Assembly (NCBI RefSeq): GCF_002844375.1 | Contig: NZ_CP024199.1 | Span: forward strand, 2,591,001-2,655,000 | DNA length: 64,000 nt | Reading direction: 5' to 3' | Source of the DNA: Thalassospira marina | Lineage (GTDB): Bacteria; Pseudomonadota; Alphaproteobacteria; Rhodospirillales; Thalassospiraceae | Shown here: positions 46,306 through 55,974 of the stretch, piece by piece | Position numbering within the stretch: position 1 is the stretch's first letter | Layout: every line of letters starts with the position of its first letter | Program-made: the position numbers and the translations under genes | The notes under the pieces: generated by a model | The model's database searches: none | Told to the model about the DNA's origin: nothing | What the model saw: the letters and a program-made list of their open reading frames with translations, nothing else

Positions 46306-46536
46306 TTTTTCTTACGCAATATGGAAATGCTTTGTCCATCAGCTGCCATATCAGCGGCCCCATAAATATCAGATAAATATAAACTATACTTTAGATGGAA
46401 ATACTATCTGATAGAATAATAAATATTGACCTGAGTCAAAGCCTCTGCCGACAATGGCGGTTAATAAAAAACTTTCCTGGAATCATTTGAAAGCTGCCTG
46501 AAAGCCCTTTGCCGGGCTGGTCTGTGATGTGGGGTT
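46306..46536. other. AT-rich divergent intergenic region
   Basis: About 230 bases between the ArsR-like operon and the DctP-type gene. It is AT-rich around 46360-46440 and contains the short inverted repeat CTATC-T-GATAG near 46409. Promoters in both directions are expected. Confidence 0.35.
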
Positions 46537-47538
46537 ATGATGCCAAGCTTGCGCCTATCCATTGTGATTGCATGTGCCCTGACATTGTTTGCAGGCAGCC
46601 TGCGCGCGGCTGAAATTCACCTCTCCACCGAAAACACCGCCAGCCATTTTCAAACCCGGTTTCTTGAACATTACGCCGCCGACCTGAATACCCGCATCAG
46701 CACCCATCATTTCAGCGTTCTTCATTCCGCCCAGGCCTTCAAGGACCGTGACGTTGCAGAAGCCCTTTCTGGCGGACGTGTCGCCATTGCCGCACCCGGT
46801 ATCTGGCATCTTGGCCGCTTCGCCCCGGACCTGAATGCCCTGTTGCTGCCAGGCTTTATGGGTTTGGAAACGCAAAAAGTCCGTGAACTGGTCGATGGCA
46901 CCTTTGGCCTTGCCCTTAACCAGTCGCTTGAACAGAAATTAAAGGTGCGGGTGCTGGGCAAATGGCTGGATCTGGGCCCTGCGCATATTTTCACCCGCAA
47001 TCAGGTCATCCGCACATTTGATGACTTGAAAGGGCTTCGTATCCGCTATGCCGGGGGCGAAGGCAATGCCCTGCGCCTTAAGGCCATGGGGGCAATTCCG
47101 GTGCTTATTCCCTGGCCCGATGTGCCTGACGCCCTTGATCATGGTGAAATTGACGGGCTTTTAACCACAACCAGCACAGTTGCCAGCGCATCGCTGTGGG
47201 ACCATGGCATTCGTCATGCCTTTTTCAGCCATTCCTACTACCCGTTTTATATCCCGCTGGTGTCACTTGATATCTGGAACCGCATGCCCGCCCAAATGCA
47301 AACCACACTGACCACCGCCTGGGCAAATATGATCGACGAAGGCCGCGACCTCGCCGCACAGGATCAGAAAAAATCGATCGAAATGCTGATCGCCCACAAT
47401 ATCAATATCGTCGAACCCGATGAAACCGCCCGCCGCAACGAACGTGTTCTGCTGCTTGCCCATCAGGATGATATGGCAAACACCATTGGCATCTCCAGCA
47501 AGGCCCTGCAAACCCTCGAACAGTTTGCGGGGCAATGA
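46537..47538 (+). CDS. DctP-type TRAP periplasmic binding protein
   Basis: A 333-residue secreted binding protein with a signal peptide ending near LRAAE. The chain resembles TRAP-transporter DctP proteins: a loop with VRVLGKWLDLGPAHIF, the RTFDDLKGLRIRYAGG segment that carries the ligand arginine, and the EIDGLLTTTSTV motif. No TRAP permease gene (DctQ/DctM) is adjacent. Its stop overlaps the start of a diguanylate cyclase, so it more likely serves as a ligand sensor than as a transporter part (inference). Confidence 0.82.
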   Translation: MMPSLRLSIVIACALTLFAGSLRAAEIHLSTENTASHFQTRFLEHYAADLNTRISTHHFSVLHSAQAFKDRDVAEALSGGRVAIAAPGIWHLGRFAPDLNALLLPGFMGLETQKVRELVDGTFGLALNQSLEQKLKVRVLGKWLDLGPAHIFTRNQVIRTFDDLKGLRIRYAGGEGNALRLKAMGAIPVLIPWPDVPDALDHGEIDGLLTTTSTVASASLWDHGIRHAFFSHSYYPFYIPLVSLDIWNRMPAQMQTTLTTAWANMIDEGRDLAAQDQKKSIEMLIAHNINIVEPDETARRNERVLLLAHQDDMANTIGISSKALQTLEQFAGQ

Positions 47539-49451
47539 TGATGAAAAAACCTCACAACATTTCGCGCCTGCGTCGCTTCCTTGACGAAGATTTTCTCAGC
47601 GTGTTTCTGTCAATCGGGCTGCTTTTGGGCATTCTGTTCATGCTGGGCGCGCAAACATTGAAAGAACACCATGTCGCCCGCGACAAGGCGCTTGATACCA
47701 CCGATTTCGCCATTGCCACCTATGCCGATAATCTTTCCGTCACCCTGCTAAAGGCCGATGGTGTTGCCCTGATTGCCACCCGCGCCATTCTGGCCAATCA
47801 GCCCGTCACAACACTGGAAGACCAGCTTGCCGCCATCATCCAGGATGACCGCGACCTTGTGGGCTATATCCAGCTTGATGCATCAGGCAACATTGTTCAC
47901 GAATTTACCTTTCAGGGCCTGAATGCCCAAAACCTGCCAACAGCAGCCATTCTGGCCCGCCACCGTGATTCCTGGCAGGAACCGGCTTTGCGCGCGTCCG
48001 AAAATGTCGGGATGAAGGCGGGATATGTTGCCATTGAACGGGGCATGTGGGCCAAAAACGGTACATTTTCCGGCGTCGTTATTGTTCTTGTCCGTGCTGC
48101 CACCCCGTACGAGGACACCCCCCTTGAACGGTTTCTTGCCAAATCAAAAACACGCATATCAACCTATAACAATGTCAATCTAACCACCGAATCCCATCTC
48201 AATTCCGCCAAAACACCAAAATGGCTATCCGAGAAAAAGGAAAATGCCTTCTGGGCGTTTTATTATGACGAACATTCGATGGAGGCGAATTCCGTCACCA
48301 TTCTGGGTGATTTCGTGCTGGGCAAACGCAACATACCTGGCCTGCCTGTAACCATTTACATGCAGGTGCCCGTCAGCGAATTTATGGATGCCTTCGAGGT
48401 TACGCGTCGCAGCGCCATTATCGCGTCCATCGTGGTGGTGGCTGTTACCCTGTTTCTGTTTTTACAAATCCGCATCGACAGGCGGGCAAAGCGCCGCGAT
48501 GCGCGCCGTCGCAACGAACTCGACAAACGGTTGCAATTCGCGCTGGATTCAACCGGCCAGGGCCTGTGGGACTGGGATTTTGAAAAACAGAAAGGCTATT
48601 TCTCGTCCAACCTTTATGGCCTGCTGGCCCTGCCGCAGGGTGAAATCTGCCTGACCTTTGAAAGCTTTGCCGATCGCATCCACCCCGATGACCGTGAATT
48701 GTTCAGCCACACCATCGATGAACATATCGTTGGCAGCAAACCGGTTTTTGAAATCGAGGTCCGCATGCAGGCAGGCAGCACCGGCCAGTGGGTGTGGTTC
48801 CAGCATTCAGGTTCGGTCATTGAATGGGGCGATGATGACCACCCCAAACGCATGATCGGCCTGCTTAAAAACGTGCATCAGCAAAAACTGCGCCGCATAG
48901 AACTGGAATTTGAAGCCAGCCATGACCCGTTAACCGGCCTGTTTAACCGGGCTGCGTTCGAAGACCGTGTAGCACGCATCCACGCCCAAACCCGTCGTAT
49001 TGGCACGCCCTACAGCATGATCATGCTGGATGTGGACCATTTCAAACGGGTCAATGACACCTATGGGCACAATTGCGGTGATATTGTTCTTAAAAACGTT
49101 GCCAGCCTTGCTCTTGGCTGCCTGCGGTTCGAAGAAGAAAAACTGTTCTTCCGCCTCGGCGGTGAAGAATTCGTCATTCTGCTGCCCCACAGCGATAGCC
49201 AGGCCGGTGTGACCCTGGCCGAACGCATCCGTCGCAAAATTGAAAACAGCCCGATCCAGGCCGGCAAGCACCGCATCAAAATCACCCTTAGCGCGGGTGT
49301 TGCCACCAACCAGGATGATGAAGATCCCCTCACCACCCTGAAACGGGCCGACTGGGCGCTTTATGAAGCCAAGGAAACCGGCCGCAACCGCGTTTGCCAC
49401 GCGACCGGCACCAATGATGTTGCCGTAACGTCACTAAAAGACGCGGGCTGA
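47535..49451 (+). CDS. membrane diguanylate cyclase with periplasmic and PAS domains
   Basis: A 638-residue protein: membrane helix at about 22-42, periplasmic sensor region to about 285, second helix near 293-310, a PAS domain (about 335-450), then a GGDEF domain with RLGGEEFVILL. It makes cyclic di-GMP. The usual RxxD inhibitory site is replaced by RFEE, so product inhibition may be lost. The overlap with the DctP-type gene and the periplasmic domain suggest the binding protein signals through it. Confidence 0.88.
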   Translation: MMMKKPHNISRLRRFLDEDFLSVFLSIGLLLGILFMLGAQTLKEHHVARDKALDTTDFAIATYADNLSVTLLKADGVALIATRAILANQPVTTLEDQLAAIIQDDRDLVGYIQLDASGNIVHEFTFQGLNAQNLPTAAILARHRDSWQEPALRASENVGMKAGYVAIERGMWAKNGTFSGVVIVLVRAATPYEDTPLERFLAKSKTRISTYNNVNLTTESHLNSAKTPKWLSEKKENAFWAFYYDEHSMEANSVTILGDFVLGKRNIPGLPVTIYMQVPVSEFMDAFEVTRRSAIIASIVVVAVTLFLFLQIRIDRRAKRRDARRRNELDKRLQFALDSTGQGLWDWDFEKQKGYFSSNLYGLLALPQGEICLTFESFADRIHPDDRELFSHTIDEHIVGSKPVFEIEVRMQAGSTGQWVWFQHSGSVIEWGDDDHPKRMIGLLKNVHQQKLRRIELEFEASHDPLTGLFNRAAFEDRVARIHAQTRRIGTPYSMIMLDVDHFKRVNDTYGHNCGDIVLKNVASLALGCLRFEEEKLFFRLGGEEFVILLPHSDSQAGVTLAERIRRKIENSPIQAGKHRIKITLSAGVATNQDDEDPLTTLKRADWALYEAKETGRNRVCHATGTNDVAVTSLKDAG

Positions 49452-49470
49452 ACACCAAGCTGTCAATTCG

Positions 49471-49497
49471 AGGGGGGGCATTTCATCTGCCCCCTTC
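49471..49497 (+). terminator. possible terminator after diguanylate cyclase
   Basis: AGGGGGGGCA...TGCCCCCTT hairpin soon after the stop; the T-run is short. Confidence 0.5.
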
Positions 49498-49680
49498 CGG
49501 AACCGTGCGAAACTGCCGTCAATAACGATGGCAGTCCACCATCGCCTGTGCCGCGCAAACGACGCTGCACCAGACTGCGGCCGATAACTAACCAAACACA
49601 CATAACTCAGCCGCAAGGTGGCGAAGACCCAACCAGTTATATCCGGGCACACCACCGCTTACCATCGGCGGATCCCCAAC

Positions 49681-49712
49681 GAAAAAGGACCCCGCAAAGC
49701 GGAGCCCTTTTC
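49681..49712 (-). terminator. terminator after groEL
   Basis: A GGGCTCCGC/GCGGGGTCC hairpin on the minus strand followed by TTTTTC, about 30 bases past the groEL stop. Confidence 0.8.
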
Positions 49713-49742
49713 CTAACCGTAAGGTAAGCTGGTGGGTAAGGC

Positions 49743-51398
49743 TTAGAAGCCCATACCGCCCATGCCACCCATACCGCCCATGCCACCCATGTCAGGTGCG
49801 CCACCGGCAGATTTTTCTTCCGGCTTTTCAGCGATCATGCATTCGGTGGTGATCAGCAGGCCAGCAACCGAAGCTGCGTCCTGAAGTGCGGTACGAACAA
49901 CCTTGGCCGGGTCGATGATGCCGGCTTTAACCAGGTTGGTGTATTCGCTCTTCTGGGCGTCGAAACCGAATTCAACGTCGTCCTGCTCGAGCAGCTTGCC
50001 AGCAACAACGGCACCGTCAACACCGGCGTTCTGTGCGATCTGGCGGACCGGAGCCTGCAGAGCGCGACGAACGATGTCGATACCGATGGTCTGGTCGTGG
50101 TTTGCACCTTCAAGACCGTCAAGCGCGCGGGTTGCGTACAGCAGAGCCGTACCACCACCAGCAACGATGCCTTCTTCAACAGCAGCGCGGGTTGCGTGCA
50201 GAGCATCGTCAACGCGGTCTTTACGTTCTTTCACTTCGATTTCCGAAGCGCCACCGATCTTGATCACGGCAACACCGCCAGCGAGTTTCGCCAGACGTTC
50301 CTGCAGTTTTTCACGATCGTAATCAGAGGTGGTTTCTTCGATCTGAGCGCGGATCTGGCCAACGCGGGCTTCGATCTGTGCTTTCTCGCCAGCACCGTCA
50401 ACGATGGTGGTTTCTTCTTTGGTGATGGTAACCGACTTGGCGGTACCGAGCATGTCGAGGCTGACATTCTCAAGCTTGATGCCGAGATCTTCAGAAACGA
50501 CCTGACCACCGGTGAGGATGGCGATGTCTTCAAGCATGGCTTTACGACGGTCACCAAAGCCCGGAGCCTTAACAGCAGCAATCTTCAGACCGCCGCGCAG
50601 CTTGTTGACAACCAGGGTTGCCAGGGCTTCGCCTTCAACGTCTTCAGCAATGATCAGAAGCGGCTTGCCCGACTGAACAACGGCTTCGAGCAGCGGCAGC
50701 ATCGGCTGCAGCGAAGAAACCTTTTTGTCGAACAGCAGGATGTACGGGCTGTCGAGTTCAGCAACCATCTTTTCCGGATTGGTTACGAAATACGGCGACA
50801 GGTAACCGCGGTCGAACTGCATGCCTTCGACAACGTCGAGTTCGGTGTGCAGGCCTTTTGCTTCTTCAACGGTGATAACGCCTTCGTTACCAACCTTTTC
50901 CATGGCTTCAGCGATCATGTCGCCGACTTCACGGTCGCCATTGGCAGAAATGTTACCAACCTGTGCGATTTCGTCTTTACCCGAAACCTTGCGTGCACGG
51001 CTGATGACCGATTCAATAACCTTGCCGGTTGCGAGGTCGATACCGCGCTTCAGGTCCATCGGGTTCATGCCGGCAGCAACAGCCTTGTTGCCTTCACGAA
51101 CGATAGCCTGGGCCAGAACGGTCGCGGTGGTGGTGCCGTCACCAGCCAGATCGGCGGTTTTGGAAGCCACTTCGCGCAGCATCTGTGCGCCCATGTTTTC
51201 AAACTTGTCCGACAGTTCGATTTCCTTGGCAACCGAAACGCCGTCCTTGGTCACGCGCGGTGCGCCAAAGGATTTGTCGATGACAACGTTACGGCCTTTC
51301 GGGCCGAGCGTCACTTTAACGGCATCAGCAAGGATATCGACGCCACGCAGCATCTTGGCGCGGGCTTCGGTCGAGAATTTTACGTCTTTAGCAGCCAT
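49743..51398 (-). CDS. groL: chaperonin GroEL
   Basis: The 60 kDa chaperonin subunit, 551 residues. The N-terminus AAKDVKFSTEARAKMLRGVD, the ATP-binding DGTTTATVLA and the C-terminal GGMGGMGGMGGMGF tail are typical. It folds proteins in a double ring with GroES. It follows groES by 62 bases and is under the same CIRCE-controlled promoter. Confidence 0.99.
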   Translation of the reverse strand: MAAKDVKFSTEARAKMLRGVDILADAVKVTLGPKGRNVVIDKSFGAPRVTKDGVSVAKEIELSDKFENMGAQMLREVASKTADLAGDGTTTATVLAQAIVREGNKAVAAGMNPMDLKRGIDLATGKVIESVISRARKVSGKDEIAQVGNISANGDREVGDMIAEAMEKVGNEGVITVEEAKGLHTELDVVEGMQFDRGYLSPYFVTNPEKMVAELDSPYILLFDKKVSSLQPMLPLLEAVVQSGKPLLIIAEDVEGEALATLVVNKLRGGLKIAAVKAPGFGDRRKAMLEDIAILTGGQVVSEDLGIKLENVSLDMLGTAKSVTITKEETTIVDGAGEKAQIEARVGQIRAQIEETTSDYDREKLQERLAKLAGGVAVIKIGGASEIEVKERKDRVDDALHATRAAVEEGIVAGGGTALLYATRALDGLEGANHDQTIGIDIVRRALQAPVRQIAQNAGVDGAVVAGKLLEQDDVEFGFDAQKSEYTNLVKAGIIDPAKVVRTALQDAASVAGLLITTECMIAEKPEEKSAGGAPDMGGMGGMGGMGGMGF

Positions 51399-51460
51399 TG
51401 TATTCTTTCCTCTCTATGAGACGGATGAACATCAAACCTTCATCACCCAAACGGGCTGAC

Positions 51461-51748
51461 TTAGGCCAGAATACCCATAATGTCGGATTCTTTCATGATC
51501 AGCAGTTCTTCGCCGTCAAGCTTGACTTCGGTGCCCGACCATTTGCCGAACAGAACCTTGTCACCAGCTTTAACGTCAAGGGCGACGAGCGAACCGTCTT
51601 CCTTGCGAACGCCTGAGCCAACCGCGACGACTTCGCCTTCCTGCGGCTTTTCTTTCGCGGTATCCGGGATAATGATGCCACCGGCAGTCTTGGTGTCAGA
51701 TTCGACGCGACGTACCAGTACACGATCATGTAACGGACGGAACTTCAT
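51461..51748 (-). CDS. groS: co-chaperonin GroES
   Basis: GroES caps the GroEL ring. The chain is 95 residues starting MKFRPLHDRVLVRR, with the mobile-loop region SDTKTAGGIIIP. The ATG at 51748 with GGAG eight bases upstream is chosen over a TTG three codons earlier. CIRCE lies about 70 bases upstream. Confidence 0.98.
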   Translation of the reverse strand: MKFRPLHDRVLVRRVESDTKTAGGIIIPDTAKEKPQEGEVVAVGSGVRKEDGSLVALDVKAGDKVLFGKWSGTEVKLDGEELLIMKESDIMGILA

Positions 51749-51815
51749 TTTCGACAACTCCGTTTAATAAGCTAAGGCTCAAAATGTTTACGATACTAAC
51801 CGGGATGAGCCATGG

Positions 51816-51842
51816 TTAGCACTCACCCCCGGCGAGTGCTAA
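51816..51842. promoter_or_regulatory. CIRCE element, HrcA operator of groESL
   Basis: TTAGCACTC-N9-GAGTGCTAA is an exact match to the CIRCE inverted repeat. It shows HrcA repression of groESL. hrcA itself is not in the window. Confidence 0.97.
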
Positions 51843-51984
51843 CAGCATGTATGGGAACGCTCGGAAATTGTCAACACCCCAAAGGTACAGGTCGCAAAAA
51901 AGTCATATTTTCCGCCACATTCGCGAAAAAACAGGACCTGCCCTGTCAGCCCCCCTAAACCCGGCAAATAAGGCTGGCCACCCC

Positions 51985-52386
51985 TTAAAAATCGGCATCA
52001 CCCACGCCGTTCTGGCGGTAATAATCCGCGGGCATCGGGCCAAAGCGATTAGGACCAAGCTGGGTTGGCTTGCACCACCAGATAATGAGCACAATCATCC
52101 CGATCAAGGGCAAAAAGATCAGCAGCATCCACCAGCCTGACCGGTCCGTATCGTGAAGCCTGCGCACACCAAGTGCAAGCGTTGGAATGAACGCGACCAG
52201 ATTAAACAGCGAATTTAACGGTCCTGTCGTATTATCCCAGCCAAATAACGCGGTATCGATAATCGATAGCAGCGTTGCCGCGATCAGGGCAAACAGCTCC
52301 CACCACCAGAAGGCCGATCGCGACGATCTATCCTTGAAATTGATGTAATTCATGAATCCGGAACGGATCGCTTCGCCAAAATTCAT
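51985..52386 (-). CDS. DUF805 membrane protein
   Basis: A 133-residue protein with three to four membrane helices and the DUF805 hallmark GVRRLHDTDRSGWWMLL, preceded by RSSRSAFWWWELF. DUF805 proteins are common and of unknown function. ATG 52386 is chosen over one 19 codons upstream because it gives the typical start MNFGEAIRSGF. Confidence 0.88.
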   Translation of the reverse strand: MNFGEAIRSGFMNYINFKDRSSRSAFWWWELFALIAATLLSIIDTALFGWDNTTGPLNSLFNLVAFIPTLALGVRRLHDTDRSGWWMLLIFLPLIGMIVLIIWWCKPTQLGPNRFGPMPADYYRQNGVGDADF

Positions 52387-52503
52387 TCCATCCCCCGCAA
52401 ATATGAAAAATCCCTCATACACCGCCCGTGCCGATAACACCACACCTCACAATCCGAGAAAATCCGATTGCAACCGAAGCGATACAACATTGAAACACAC
52501 AAA

Positions 52504-52542
52504 CAAACCGGCACAGAAGGTTTGCCCTCTGTACCGGTTTTA
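52504..52542. terminator. terminator after the multiheme cytochrome gene
   Basis: AACCGG-ACAGA and TCTGT-CCGGTT arms with T-rich flanks on both sides, just past the cytochrome stop. Confidence 0.75.
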
Positions 52543-52577
52543 ATGGTCTGCTCAACGCCTGTTAACGGGCATTGTTC

Positions 52578-55500
52578 CTATTGTTTTGCAATATCAACAG
52601 GCCCGGTATCAACCAGCTTCAATGCCCAGTTTTCAGCCTTGGTACCATCAAGGTTCAAATACTGCGCCAGATAGGCAAGGCGGTCGGTATCATCGCCTTT
52701 TGCCGTGCAGAAACGGTCCTGCAGGTAAAAGGGCGGTGTGGCCTGGTAATAAAGCCGCGCGCGTACCTTTGCCGGGGTGCCATCAATTTCTTTCAGGCTG
52801 ATTTCGTAGCGCAGGCTATCCCCGCCCTGTTCGGTCGGCCCCACATAATCCGGGTCGGTGCCAACGGCGGTAAAGCCGGCATCTTCGGCAAGGTCGGCCC
52901 CTGCTCCCAACGCCTTGGAAATTTCCGTCCGTTCCGCCAGACCAAGATAGCCAGGCGGCGGCAGGCGGTTATCCTTTACCTCGGCACAAATCGAAAGGAA
53001 GCTGGTCGTCAGTTCCCCCTGTGGCCGCACATTATGCCCACAGGCAAATTGCGAACCATCCAGCGGCGGAGTGCTGACCAGTTCCTGATAAATCTGCGTC
53101 TGGTTCTGGCTGGTTATCACCTCGTAATGGGGTTGATGCAGGCGCTTATCCGGTTCAATCCGCGCATTGCAGCTTTCATCCCACCACAATTCGCCTGTGA
53201 TCGGTTTATGATTCTGATCCACCAGCACCCCGGCCTTGTTCACCCGGCCCGATGCCCAAATCACCTTATCGCTGGCATCCAGCACCTCGAAATTCACAAA
53301 GGCACGGCGGAATCCGACACCTGATGGGAATTTATGCCCGGTATGGCTGGTGATACTGACAGTTGCACCAAGCTTGCCATTGGCAATAACACGGTCATCG
53401 CCAAGGCTGATACTGACCGTATCATTTTCCGCCTGCTGGTTAATCGCGCGTGCGGTCAATTCCAGCGGATCAATCGCCTTTTTGGAATTCATCATCGGGT
53501 CTGCGGTTGGCACGCCCATAATGTCAGGGAATTGCTGGAACATTTTCACCAGAAACAGGTTCAGCCCCACCAGCGTATGCTTGGCAAATCCTTCGCGCTG
53601 TTCAAGGTCGATATCTCCGGGCGCAAAGGTGTTGGCTGCCGCCGGGAAATTTGAAAACTCCTGGATACTGGCAATCTTGCTTTTGAATGTGCCACCTTCA
53701 TCACGCGAAGGCATATGGCAATCCTGGCAGGTTTCCGGCACCGATCCCGCACCGCCGGGCAATGGCCCGTCAATAGTGGTTCCCGTGCGATAGGCGCTAA
53801 AGGCCCATTCGGCATAGGTTGTCTGCTCGTATACATGGGCAATTGTCTTACCATCATGCAGCACGGGCAAATGTACCGTATGGCAGGTCCCGCACATTTC
53901 CGATGTGCTGATCGCATCACCCTTTTCCGGTTTGATGCCCAGGGTATAGTCCATCGGGTGGGTTTGGGGTTTATCAAACGGGCCAAACAGCTTGCCTGCC
54001 GGACCAACCAGGAAACTGCCGGTAAAGGTTTTGCCAAAACCGGTATTATCCGCATTGATCAATTCCTGGCGTTTCAGCACACAGGCATTTTGCGGGTCAT
54101 TGGCATATTTTTCCGTCGCCTCCTTGCCCAGCACCATCTGATGGCAAGCCATGCATGAAATTCCGTCGCGTGCCAGCGCCCCATAGGATGCGTGGCCTGC
54201 ACTCGGGTTTTCGGGCGGATATGGCACGGCATTAACAATATCGCGGTCAAATACACCGCAATCACCGGCATTATCGGTTGCATGGTCAATCTGGAATTGC
54301 CGCTGGCCCAAAATACCGTGGCAGCCCAAACAAGTTGTCTGCACCAGATCGGCCTGGTCATGATGGAAGGTCTGGGTCTCACTTGCCATTTGCGCAAAAA
54401 AGATCGGGTCACGCCCGGCAAGGCCCATCGGCGATGACCGCCATGTTGCATAGGGCGACAAATTAAGCAGCTTGTCGCTTTGCGGGTCCGGCATTGTCAT
54501 ATCAAACTGCAGGCCAGTGCTGCCTGCATCGTGGCATCCAGTGCATTGGTCACTGGTCAGATACTGGCTTTGCGGCGATGGCCCTTTGGCCGGCATCCAG
54601 ACATTGTCATAGGTTTGCGATGGCATGATAAAGCTGTGGTCCGGCACGGCACCAAACCGGTCTGCCTTGCGCAGCAGTGCCAGCAATTCCTGTAATGGCT
54701 CGGCACGTTTTTGGCCATGCGGCACTGGTCGTGCTTCCATATGCGCCCGCAGGGAATGGATATCATCGCCCATATCATCATCGGCTGCGGCGGTTGCCGT
54801 GGCTTTCGTCCCGGTTCGCGGTACGGCACCTGTGCCGATATATTGACCGGCAAAAAAGTCCTGCGACAAAAACACTTCCGGCTGGCCGGGATGGCCTTCC
54901 ATATTGCGTTCTTCGGCAAAAGTCAGGTCGTGGGCAGAACCATGGCAATTCACGCAATATTGCCCAAAACCCATATTGGGCGGCGCATTGCTTTCGCCCG
55001 CGGGCCAATCTGGTGCCCAGCCTTCACCGGGCCAGCCATACCAGCCCCAAAACCAGCCATCCTTTGACCCTTGTGCATCACGCACCATAATCGCAGCACC
55101 ACTGGTTGGGAAAAGATAGTTGGGGTCGTATTTGGCGCAGGCTGCCGCTGGTTCGGGATACATTTCCTTCACCATCATCGCGCCATCGGGAATGGCGGCT
55201 TGCGGGTCCGGGTGGGCTTTGCCGGTGGGCCGGTTTTTTTCCAGCCATGTCACCATATCGGGCGAATACCAGATCACAACCGGCGCATGCGTCCCGTGAT
55301 AGGTTCCGTCCCATGGCGCGCCTTTCTGCCCGGCAACCCGGGCGGCGGTATAGGGGCCGGTATCGCGGACATATTTGTCACGCACCCAGCCCGATGCCGT
55401 ATCGCGGTGACACCAGTTATTGAAAAACTGCGACAATGCCGCTTCATATTCGTTTAATGGCAACGCACCGGGATGGCGCACCGTTTCGGTTAGCGATTTG

Positions 55501-55634
55501 CAATATTCATGATCGGTTGGCACCATCGGCGTATCGCGCAGTGCCGTTTCGCATGTTTGTGCGATGGCAACGCTTGCAACGCAGCTCGCCATCCCTGCCA
55601 GCATAAAAGCCCGCAGCTTTCCCCAATATTTCAT
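52578..55634 (-). CDS. large six-heme c-type cytochrome with P460-like front end
   Basis: A 1018-residue exported protein (signal peptide ends near SVAIAQ). It has six CxxCH heme sites: CVNCH (~227), CTGCH (~364), CLGCH (~435), CMACH (~494), CGTCH (~581) and CQDCH (~636). Residues 70-240 resemble a cytochrome P460-type domain (IPDGAMMVKEMYP, GWFWGWYGWPGEGW, then CVNCH). The last 300 residues have no heme and include HTGHKFPSGVGFRRAFVNFE, seen in other multiheme proteins. It probably acts in periplasmic electron transfer; the substrate is unknown. It is a single gene. Confidence 0.85.
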   Translation of the reverse strand: MKYWGKLRAFMLAGMASCVASVAIAQTCETALRDTPMVPTDHEYCKSLTETVRHPGALPLNEYEAALSQFFNNWCHRDTASGWVRDKYVRDTGPYTAARVAGQKGAPWDGTYHGTHAPVVIWYSPDMVTWLEKNRPTGKAHPDPQAAIPDGAMMVKEMYPEPAAACAKYDPNYLFPTSGAAIMVRDAQGSKDGWFWGWYGWPGEGWAPDWPAGESNAPPNMGFGQYCVNCHGSAHDLTFAEERNMEGHPGQPEVFLSQDFFAGQYIGTGAVPRTGTKATATAAADDDMGDDIHSLRAHMEARPVPHGQKRAEPLQELLALLRKADRFGAVPDHSFIMPSQTYDNVWMPAKGPSPQSQYLTSDQCTGCHDAGSTGLQFDMTMPDPQSDKLLNLSPYATWRSSPMGLAGRDPIFFAQMASETQTFHHDQADLVQTTCLGCHGILGQRQFQIDHATDNAGDCGVFDRDIVNAVPYPPENPSAGHASYGALARDGISCMACHQMVLGKEATEKYANDPQNACVLKRQELINADNTGFGKTFTGSFLVGPAGKLFGPFDKPQTHPMDYTLGIKPEKGDAISTSEMCGTCHTVHLPVLHDGKTIAHVYEQTTYAEWAFSAYRTGTTIDGPLPGGAGSVPETCQDCHMPSRDEGGTFKSKIASIQEFSNFPAAANTFAPGDIDLEQREGFAKHTLVGLNLFLVKMFQQFPDIMGVPTADPMMNSKKAIDPLELTARAINQQAENDTVSISLGDDRVIANGKLGATVSITSHTGHKFPSGVGFRRAFVNFEVLDASDKVIWASGRVNKAGVLVDQNHKPITGELWWDESCNARIEPDKRLHQPHYEVITSQNQTQIYQELVSTPPLDGSQFACGHNVRPQGELTTSFLSICAEVKDNRLPPPGYLGLAERTEISKALGAGADLAEDAGFTAVGTDPDYVGPTEQGGDSLRYEISLKEIDGTPAKVRARLYYQATPPFYLQDRFCTAKGDDTDRLAYLAQYLNLDGTKAENWALKLVDTGPVDIAKQ

Positions 55635-55974
55635 GGCCCCTCTCTCCTTGTCGCCAGCAGCACCCCGCGCGCTGGCTCCATGGAAAAACTTTAAGGGCCG
55701 ACAAAATCACCATCAACCTTAAATTGATGAATATGAAATATATTTAATTTTTAAACGAAATTTTCGTCACAATAATCAGCAGCCATCGTCATGAGATCCA
55801 CCTTTCACCCGCGCCGGAAAAACCACTGAAAACGGTGGCGCTCCGGCCCCATCAAATCAAAAATCAATCTCTCACCCGCAACATGACGCATCGAAATTTC
55901 GCTACCAACCCCGCCTCGGAAACTCACCAAAATTCAGGGTTCCCATAGCCCTGTGTAATACGCAATGGCGCCAC
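55635..55974. other. intergenic region before cytochrome gene
   Basis: About 340 bases, AT-rich at 55705-55770, which likely holds the cytochrome promoter. CATCAA-N7-TTGATG at 55711-55729 is an inverted repeat with half-sites in the opposite order to an FNR box. A weak CCAC/GTGG hairpin with five T on the minus strand lies near 55825 and may end the AraC gene. Confidence 0.4.

Noticed and set aside
49434..49655. Minus-strand 73-residue frame between the cyclase and groEL
   Set aside because: No motif, and it overlaps the end of the diguanylate cyclase gene and its terminator.
50097..51419. Long plus-strand frame opposite groEL
   Set aside because: It is a mirror frame of the highly biased groEL gene; no independent support.
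55711..55729. CATCAA-N7-TTGATG as an FNR box before the cytochrome gene
   Set aside because: The FNR consensus is TTGAT-N4-ATCAA; here half-sites are in the opposite order and spacing is wrong.
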